From Thermoplasmata archaeon (GTDB taxonomy: Archaea; Thermoplasmatota; Thermoplasmata; Thermoplasmatales; Thermoplasmataceae), in contig JAJYZU010000035.1 of assembly GCA_021799755.1 (NCBI GenBank), positions 1-9,704 on the forward strand: 9,704 nucleotides of DNA. Direction: 5' to 3'. The position numbers and the translations under genes are program-made. The notes under the pieces are model-generated. The model was not told where the DNA came from. It worked only from the letters and a program-made list of their open reading frames with translations, and made no database searches. The number at the start of each line of letters is the position of its first letter. Positions within the stretch are counted from its first letter, which is position 1. Shown piece by piece: positions 6,006-9,704 of this stretch.

Positions 6006-6500
6006 ATGAAGGAAGTAGTATTAAGGAATGATAATGCAGTATCACCGATCATCGCGACAATTTTGCTTATCGCCATAACAGTGACCCTTGCGTCAACTCT
6101 GTACTCTATCGTCGGAGGATACTTTTCCAACGCTCCGGTCCTGACGCCTCAGGCCAACATTGCCGTTGTCAACATGACCAAGGTGGCGTCAAATGGAACG
6201 GGGACGGGTAGCTATATCGTATACATAGAATCTGTCTCGGGAAATATATCGCTTTCGTATGTCCGGATGATGGTCACTCTGAACACAGGAAACATCACAA
6301 CAATACCGTTACTGAGCATAGGATTAAATGGAATCCCCCTGACGACACACATAGTGGCAAACCTGACAAAGGGCAGTACTACGTTCTCCCCTCTGGATTT
6401 CATATCCATAAAGGAGAACAATGCTCGTCAGTTCGTAACGAGAATAGCCTTCATTGATACTGCGTCAAGCGGGATAATTGCTTCAGCATACCCACAGTGA
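6006..6500 (+). CDS. Archaeal type IV pilin-like protein
   Basis: A secreted or surface protein of 164 residues with a class III signal. A short charged leader (MKEVVLRNDN) precedes AVSPIIATILLIAITVTLAS, the hallmark of the archaeal type IV pilin N-terminal domain (formerly DUF1628). Haloferax pilins share the pattern R/N-(A/G)-V-S-P-(I/V)-I. The prepilin peptidase would be expected to cut near residues 9-11, leaving the hydrophobic helix (about 11-36) as the assembly core. The rest is a Thr/Ser/Asn-rich beta domain with several N-x-S/T sequons (NMT, NGT, NIS, NIT, NLT), as in glycosylated surface pilins. The ATG at 6006 is preferred to a TTG three codons earlier. No pilus ATPase, platform or peptidase genes are adjacent, so it is an orphan pilin here. 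Confidence 0.88.
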   Translation: MKEVVLRNDNAVSPIIATILLIAITVTLASTLYSIVGGYFSNAPVLTPQANIAVVNMTKVASNGTGTGSYIVYIESVSGNISLSYVRMMVTLNTGNITTIPLLSIGLNGIPLTTHIVANLTKGSTTFSPLDFISIKENNARQFVTRIAFIDTASSGIIASAYPQ

Positions 6501-6518
6501 GTTTTCTACCCTCACTAT

Positions 6519-6546
6519 AGTAATTTCTGCGTTTTCATTCCTTTTA
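6519..6546 (+). terminator. Possible T-tract terminator after the pilin gene
   Basis: Downstream of the pilin stop the plus strand has several T clusters (GTAATTTCTGCG, GTTTTCATTCC, TTTTACG) without a strong hairpin, the form expected of archaeal intrinsic terminators. The region also separates the pilin from the convergent small ORF. Confidence 0.3.
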
Positions 6547-6563
6547 CGCATTCATTTATTGAT

Positions 6564-6764
6564 TCAACGACCCAGGGCACCATGTCCCGGAAATGAACGC
6601 CATAAGCCTTCGAGCACGCTATGGGCATGAGACATTGCCGGAACATTCTGCAATGCCACATCCAGCCCGTGTGGGTATCCTACTGCAACTGCCGCAACTC
6701 CAGCACTTCCTATCCCAATAGCTGTCAATGCCGCCTTCGCAATCGCCAATCCTGTTACTACCAT
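6564..6764 (-). CDS. Small hydrophobic/secreted hypothetical protein
   Basis: A 66-residue protein with no family I can name. Residues 1-29 are a Gly/Ala/Val-rich hydrophobic segment (MVVTGLAIAKAALTAIGIGS onward) with one early lysine, fitting a signal peptide or a single membrane span. The rest (YPHGLDVALQNVPAMSHAHS onward) is soluble and His/Gly-rich, with four histidines. A weak minus-strand TATA-like stretch (AATATGAAAT, 6782-6791) lies about 23 bases before the ATG and no SD is present, the same leaderless pattern as neighbouring genes. It converges on the pilin and lies downstream of the tRNA on the same strand. It could be a real small surface protein or a chance open frame; codon use looks gene-like by eye. 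Confidence 0.45.
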   Translation of the reverse strand: MVVTGLAIAKAALTAIGIGSAGVAAVAVGYPHGLDVALQNVPAMSHAHSVLEGLWRSFPGHGALGR

Positions 6765-6889
6765 TAATCTTAATCAGGTGCATTTCATATTGCTTTTGTG
6801 GTACAAATATAGCCGATATACGACTATGGCAAAGACTCTTCTTAGGATTTCCTGTGCCATTTCTCGATTCAAATATGGATTGTGCGATA

Positions 6890-6964
6890 CGGGCTCGGAG
6901 GGATTTGGACCCTCGATCACCGACTTAGAAGGACGGTGCCTTATCCAAACTAGGCCACGAGCCC
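6890..6964 (-). tRNA. tRNA-Arg (anticodon UCU)
   Basis: On the minus strand the cloverleaf has acceptor arms GGGCTCG/CGAGCCC, a D-stem GCCT/AGGC with G18-G19 and A20, anticodon loop CTTCTAA, and T-stem GAGGG/CCCTC. Anticodon TCT reads AGA (and AGG by wobble). C35, A20 and discriminator G73 agree with arginine identity. CCA is not encoded and there is no intron. Two features are unusual: a U30-U40 mismatch in the anticodon stem (CCGTC/GTCGG), and C instead of the near-universal U at position 55 (T-loop TCCAAAT). U36 with A37 predicts a t6A37 substrate for KEOPS, whose subunit gene pcc1 is divergently encoded next door. Confidence 0.93.
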
Positions 6965-6977
6965 ACTGGCAAGTTAT

Positions 6978-6996
6978 CATATATGAAATTTAATAC
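6978..6996 (-). promoter_or_regulatory. TATA-like region upstream of the tRNA
   Basis: The minus strand reads TATTAAATTTCATATATGA just upstream of the tRNA. The outer part (TTAAAT, about 6988-6993) is 24-29 bases before the tRNA 5' end, the expected distance for a TATA box with a very short leader. Confidence 0.45.
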
Positions 6997-7098
6997 TTTC
7001 GTAGGGAAGGCGTCGCATTCCTTTCCGGTTAACTGACTTTGAAAAAGGAGCATCTTTTGATGGCATAACACTTTCTTCCGAAGACTAGCCTGTCTAAC

Positions 7099-7108
7099 AC
7101 TTTTTATC
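7099..7108 (+). promoter_or_regulatory. TATA-like box of the pcc1 operon
   Basis: ACTTTTTATC is centred about 27 bases before the ATG at 7131, which has no SD. A leaderless pcc1 - prefoldin beta - mptA transcript is implied. The 100 bases between this box and the tRNA promoter show no other recognisable element. Confidence 0.55.
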
Positions 7109-7130
7109 TGAATAAGGCATATGATAACTA

Positions 7131-7358
7131 ATGTACAGGGTAAGGGTCCGGGTTAATGATCCAGAATTTTCCAGGTACCTTTCCACAATGCAGCCTGAGC
7201 AGGACGACCAGGTGGGCCGGGGTAAGATGACATTCGTAACCGGCGAGGATTCCTATATTTATATAGAAGCACCTGATTCAGTTTCATTAAGAGCGAGCGT
7301 AAGTTCGCTGACCCGGTGGCTAATCATGATCGAGAAAATAGTGAAGGAAGTGAAATAG
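7131..7358 (+). CDS. pcc1: KEOPS complex subunit Pcc1
   Basis: A 75-residue protein of the Pcc1 family, the dimerisation platform of KEOPS (Kae1-Bud32-Cgi121-Pcc1), which installs t6A at position 37 of ANN-decoding tRNAs. The small alpha/beta fold shows two strands (YRVRVRVND; DSYIYIEAPDS) and the diagnostic helix DSVSLRASVSSLTRWLIMIE near the C-terminus (49-68). Length is typical. Its position directly ahead of prefoldin beta is a recurrent archaeal arrangement and supports the assignment. The stop codon TAG is immediately followed by the ATG of the next gene. Confidence 0.88.
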   Translation: MYRVRVRVNDPEFSRYLSTMQPEQDDQVGRGKMTFVTGEDSYIYIEAPDSVSLRASVSSLTRWLIMIEKIVKEVK

Positions 7359-7724
7359 ATGGAACCCAATTTGAGCGCTTATTTACAGAACCAGATCAAG
7401 CAGGCACAGCAACTTGAGACCCAGATAGAACAGGTTGCAACCCAGAAATACCAGCTGGATGTGAGAATTAAGGAACTTGACAAGACCATCAAAGAGCTTG
7501 AAGGCATTAATGACGGGGTCAAGGTATTCAAGAACGTAGGGCCGGTACTGTATGAGGTGGAGAGCAGAAAGAAATTGATAGATGAACTCTCAGAACAGAA
7601 GGAACTGAGCGAAATAAGGATCAAGACGCTTGAGAAGCAGCAGGCCTCCCTGGAGGAAAAATACAGGGAACTGGAAGAGATTCTTAAGAAGAAATATGAT
7701 GAAGCCAGAAAAGGCCAAAAATGA
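7359..7724 (+). CDS. pfdB: Prefoldin subunit beta
   Basis: Beta subunit of the archaeal prefoldin hexamer (two alpha, four beta), a cytoplasmic holdase chaperone that hands unfolded proteins to the thermosome. The 121 residues form two long coiled-coil helices, about 5-50 (rich in Q-x-x-Q/E heptads) and 68-118. They are joined by the beta-hairpin GVKVFKNVGPVLYEV (53-67), the family's best signature. Translation starts at the ATG that abuts the pcc1 stop, with GGAAGTGA upstream as a partial SD. The last codons overlap mptA as ATGA, so translation is coupled in both directions. The alpha subunit is not in this window. Confidence 0.95.
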   Translation: MEPNLSAYLQNQIKQAQQLETQIEQVATQKYQLDVRIKELDKTIKELEGINDGVKVFKNVGPVLYEVESRKKLIDELSEQKELSEIRIKTLEKQQASLEEKYRELEEILKKKYDEARKGQK

Positions 7725-8608
7725 AACAGACCGGAAGAAAGATACCTCAGGATGAACCCCCTCGTGTAAACCTGCCAATTGAAAGCGTTGGGGTCGATGG
7801 CTACAGGAGTCCAATTAAGCTTGTCTTTGGCGGGAAGCGAACTGAGTCAGTTGCAACTGTATCGGTAAGCGTTGATCTCCCAGTTGAAATGAGGGGAGCA
7901 CACTTTTCCAGCATGCTGGATCCCGTTATTTCTGAGATAGGAAAGCCAGTTGAGGATACCTTCGATACCGTCCGGCACATTGCCAGACTTGTTCTCAAGG
8001 GCAATCCATACAGCAAACATGCGACGGTTAAGATCGAAGCAACATACCTGAGGGAGTTAGAGGGCGACGATAAACTGAAAAGTTATGTTCCATACAATAT
8101 TGAGTATTCCAGCGAATCGAGATCGGATGAGACTGAGATAAATTCATTCGTGTTAGAAACAACAATATTCACAGCCTGCCCCTGCACAATGGAAGGAACG
8201 AGATCTATTCTTGCAGAAAGATACCCGGGTCAGGTCGGATTCCTTAATAAGATCCCAACAGTCACGCATAGCCAGCGCAACAGGCTTTGGGTCACAATAT
8301 CAAATTTCAGGAGTTATGTCCCAGAACCTGACAGGATCATTGAACTGATAGAGTCGGTATCCGGAGGCCCACTTGCAAGCGTCCAGACCGACAAGGAATC
8401 GGACATGTTCGTCCTTAGGGGTCACGAAAATCCACGCTTCGTCGAGGACGTGGCCAGAGACATAGCCAAAGCGATCTGTAAAGGAATAGACATGCTCGAG
8501 AGTGACGCCATAATCAGAATAAAGTCGCGGAGCGAGGAAAGCCTGCACAGTCATGACGCGTTTGCCAATATTGAGCTTACTGCAGGCGAGATAAGAAAAT
8601 ATTTATGA
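7721..8608 (+). CDS. mptA: GTP cyclohydrolase MptA (FolE2/GCYH-IB family)
   Basis: A 295-residue metal-dependent GTP cyclohydrolase of the COG1469 family. Archaeal MptA, an Fe(II) enzyme, turns GTP into 7,8-dihydroneopterin 2',3'-cyclic phosphate for methanopterin/folate-type cofactors. The GTP cyclohydrolase step also starts the route to preQ0 and archaeosine. Signatures are VPVEMRG-like (LPVEMRGAHFSSM, 53-65), the T-A-C-P-C motif with Cys153 and Cys155, THSQRN (182-187) with His183, and the C-terminal SLHSHDAFA with His276 and His278. The N-terminus carries the SVGVDGYRSPI segment expected of the family. It starts within prefoldin beta by an ATGA overlap, so it is operonic. Its 3' end overlaps the convergent MBL gene by six bases. 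Confidence 0.93.
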   Translation: MKQTGRKIPQDEPPRVNLPIESVGVDGYRSPIKLVFGGKRTESVATVSVSVDLPVEMRGAHFSSMLDPVISEIGKPVEDTFDTVRHIARLVLKGNPYSKHATVKIEATYLRELEGDDKLKSYVPYNIEYSSESRSDETEINSFVLETTIFTACPCTMEGTRSILAERYPGQVGFLNKIPTVTHSQRNRLWVTISNFRSYVPEPDRIIELIESVSGGPLASVQTDKESDMFVLRGHENPRFVEDVARDIAKAICKGIDMLESDAIIRIKSRSEESLHSHDAFANIELTAGEIRKYL

Positions 8609-9214
8609 AATAACGACGGGCTTGCCGTGACCGGGATAGACTGTCACACCGTGGAACTGCAAAATCCGATCCCTGGATTTTTCTGCTGTGGGATAATCCA
8701 GCGTGAATGCCTTGTTTATTTCCATTTTTCCGTTCCTGACACTCACTGCATCGCCAACGAACAGAGCCTTCAGTGAAGGGAAATAATATGATGTGCTGCC
8801 CGGTGTATGGCCCTTCGTGTCCACGATCTGCAGTCCTTGAAGGCTGAGTTTTGATACCAGATTGATATCTGTGACCGGTTTTGTCCTGGCTATGGAACCT
8901 ATCAATTTTGATCTTAAGCTCTTTGCTGGTACAATTCTTGAATGCCCGGCGATAACCTCAGCTTCGGAGTCTGGCACATATATCTGAGGGTGGAATTCCT
9001 CCGATAGGATGAATAACCCTCCGACGTGATCCGGATGGTAGTGTGTGATCAGGATCAGTTCAGGGCTTACCCCTATATTGCGATAAAAATCGATGATTTT
9101 TCTCCCGGATCCTTTCATTCCGGCATCCACGAGGATGGCTTTACCTTCCAGATTGACAGAGTAGCAGTTTGCAATGGTGCCGTCTATGAGTTCGACGCTA
9201 TCGCTGATTTTCAT
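8603..9214 (-). CDS. Metallo-beta-lactamase fold hydrolase (glyoxalase II-like)
   Basis: A soluble 203-residue MBL-fold enzyme with a complete two-metal site: THYHPDH (His58, His60, Asp62, His63), His136 in KGHTPGS, Asp155 in VGDAV, and His196 in YPGHGKP. Length and the compact form fit the glyoxalase II/RNase-unrelated hydrolase group, which cleaves thioesters, lactones or phosphodiesters; the substrate cannot be read from the sequence. The ATG at 9214 has GGGAG eight bases upstream. It starts 15 bases after ribH, so it is probably the last gene of the ribC-ribH operon, and it overlaps mptA tail-to-tail by six bases. A role tied to flavin or pterin metabolism is possible only by context. Confidence 0.9.
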   Translation of the reverse strand: MKISDSVELIDGTIANCYSVNLEGKAILVDAGMKGSGRKIIDFYRNIGVSPELILITHYHPDHVGGLFILSEEFHPQIYVPDSEAEVIAGHSRIVPAKSLRSKLIGSIARTKPVTDINLVSKLSLQGLQIVDTKGHTPGSTSYYFPSLKALFVGDAVSVRNGKMEINKAFTLDYPTAEKSRDRILQFHGVTVYPGHGKPVVIS

Positions 9215-9222
9215 TCCAACAT

Positions 9223-9227
9223 CTCCC
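9223..9227 (-). promoter_or_regulatory. Shine-Dalgarno site of the MBL gene
   Basis: GGGAG on the minus strand lies in the 15-base gap after the ribH stop, eight bases before the ATG at 9214. It supports translation from a polycistronic mRNA. Confidence 0.6.
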
Positions 9228-9229
9228 GT

Positions 9230-9637
9230 CTATGCTTCGGCAAGTCTCTTTATCATCTTGACTACACTCTGCACGGCATCCTTCGCCATTTCTATCCTTG
9301 CCTGTGCCTGCAGCCTGGTTTCCCCCGGACCTGATATTCCCAGAGCAACCGGTTTTGAGAATTCTATCATAAGATCCTCAATTTTCCTGGCAGAATTCTG
9401 CATTATTATCTCATCGTGTCCCGTCTCACCCTTTATGACAGCACCCAGTGTAACTACCCCATCCACTTCTTTGTATTGAAGGAGCTTTTTAACGCCAAGC
9501 GGTATGTCAAATGTCCCCGGGACCTTGATGGTCCTGAATATATCTACACCAAGGAACCTGGCTTCCTCAATAGCCCGCTCCAGCATCATGCTGGTTATGT
9601 CGAAGTTATATTCCGATACTACTATTCCTATTTTCAT
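9230..9637 (-). CDS. ribH: 6,7-dimethyl-8-ribityllumazine synthase
   Basis: The penultimate enzyme of riboflavin synthesis, condensing 5-amino-6-ribitylaminouracil with 3,4-dihydroxy-2-butanone 4-phosphate. It assembles into pentamers or 60-mer shells. The 135 residues carry SEYNFDIT (8-15), VPGTFDIPL (39-47), GAVIKGETGHDE (65-76) with the probable catalytic His74, and the archaeal-type GISGPGETRLQAQARIE (100-116). The whole pattern resembles the Methanocaldococcus enzyme as I recall it. The ATG at 9637 has AGGTG five bases upstream, and that SD overlaps the stop codon of the preceding riboflavin synthase gene. The frame stays open upstream of the ATG to the window edge, but the SD and the family length fix the start. 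Confidence 0.95.
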   Translation of the reverse strand: MKIGIVVSEYNFDITSMMLERAIEEARFLGVDIFRTIKVPGTFDIPLGVKKLLQYKEVDGVVTLGAVIKGETGHDEIIMQNSARKIEDLMIEFSKPVALGISGPGETRLQAQARIEMAKDAVQSVVKMIKRLAEA

Positions 9638-9642
9638 AACAA

Positions 9643-9647
9643 CACCT
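9643..9647 (-). promoter_or_regulatory. Shine-Dalgarno site of ribH overlapping the ribC stop
   Basis: AGGTG on the minus strand lies five bases before the ribH ATG and shares bases with the TAG stop of the preceding gene, so ribH is likely reinitiated or coupled. Confidence 0.6.
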
Positions 9648-9704
9648 AGTGCCTGTATGCGCCTGAACCACTGCCTACGGATCCTGCGTCCTCGAATCCC
9701 TGCC
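9646..9704 (-). CDS. ribC: C-terminal end of archaeal riboflavin synthase RibC (partial)
   Basis: Only the last 18 codons and the stop lie in the window; the rest of the gene is beyond its right edge. The peptide QGFEDAGSVGSGSGAYRH begins with Q-G-F-E-D-A-G, which matches the C-terminal tail of archaeal RibC (COG1731; ending in a GLRQGFEDAG-type tail in Methanocaldococcus, from memory). RibC is a lumazine-synthase paralogue that dismutates 6,7-dimethyl-8-ribityllumazine to riboflavin. It sits eight bases ahead of ribH on the same strand, as expected for a riboflavin operon. The assignment rests on a short tail plus context. Confidence 0.75.
   Translation of the reverse strand, partial: QGFEDAGSVGSGSGAYRH

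Noticed and set aside
6774..6980. Open frame on the minus strand running through the tRNA, possible integrase remnant at a tRNA attachment site
   Set aside because: Half of it is the tRNA itself, no integrase motif is visible, and no duplicated tRNA 3' end occurs elsewhere in the window.
9026..9649. Plus-strand frames opposite the MBL and ribH genes
   Set aside because: Both minus-strand genes are clear family members; the opposite frames are composition artefacts.
1..9704. CRISPR array, insertion sequence, phage or toxin-antitoxin genes
   Set aside because: No regularly spaced repeats, transposase motifs, terminal repeats with target duplications, or paired small toxin/antitoxin genes were seen.

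Overview
The window looks like chromosomal DNA from a Thermoplasmatales-type euryarchaeon. Signs of archaeal origin are a stand-alone glutaminase subunit of GMP synthase, an archaeal/eukaryal-type GluRS, a NOG1-family GTPase, a class III signal pilin, Pcc1 of KEOPS, prefoldin beta, MptA-type GTP cyclohydrolase, and a RibC/RibH riboflavin pair. Several genes have an A/T-rich TATA-like box about 23-30 bases before the start codon and no Shine-Dalgarno sequence. This implies leaderless or nearly leaderless mRNAs, while internal operon genes carry SD motifs. The lineage is inferred from gene content and style, not from a database match.

Layout. 1-892 (+): guaA subunit A, then a small PRC-barrel protein with its own promoter. 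893-3728 (-): probable operon of a DUF1059 protein, a NOG1-like GTPase and GluRS, with gltX starting at a TTG inside the GTPase gene. About 340 bases (3729-4067) hold no convincing gene but contain a perfect 17-base palindrome. 4068-5356 (+): a small TusA-like protein followed closely by a threonine synthase with an N-terminal zinc ribbon. 5381-5815 (-): OsmC-family peroxidase-like protein, divergent from an orphan type IV pilin (6006-6500 +). A small hydrophobic protein (6564-6764 -) and a tRNA-Arg(UCU) (6890-6964 -) follow.

7131-8608 (+): a tight operon pcc1 - prefoldin beta - mptA. 8603-9704 (-): the end of a riboflavin operon, ribC (only its last 18 codons are in the window), ribH, and a metallo-beta-lactamase-fold hydrolase that overlaps the mptA end by six bases.

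How the genes fit together: most are housekeeping (GMP, Glu-tRNA, ribosome assembly, threonine, riboflavin, pterin/archaeosine precursors). One coherent theme is tRNA biology at 6890-8608. A tRNA with U36 and A37, a predicted KEOPS t6A substrate, is divergent from the KEOPS gene pcc1. The same operon encodes MptA, whose pathway also feeds archaeosine, the G15 modification. I saw no CRISPR array, insertion sequence or phage genes. No clearly new system is evident. The best leads are the coupled TusA-like/threonine synthase pair, the odd tRNA-Arg bases, the small hydrophobic ORF, the palindromic intergenic region and the MBL enzyme sitting between two cofactor pathways.
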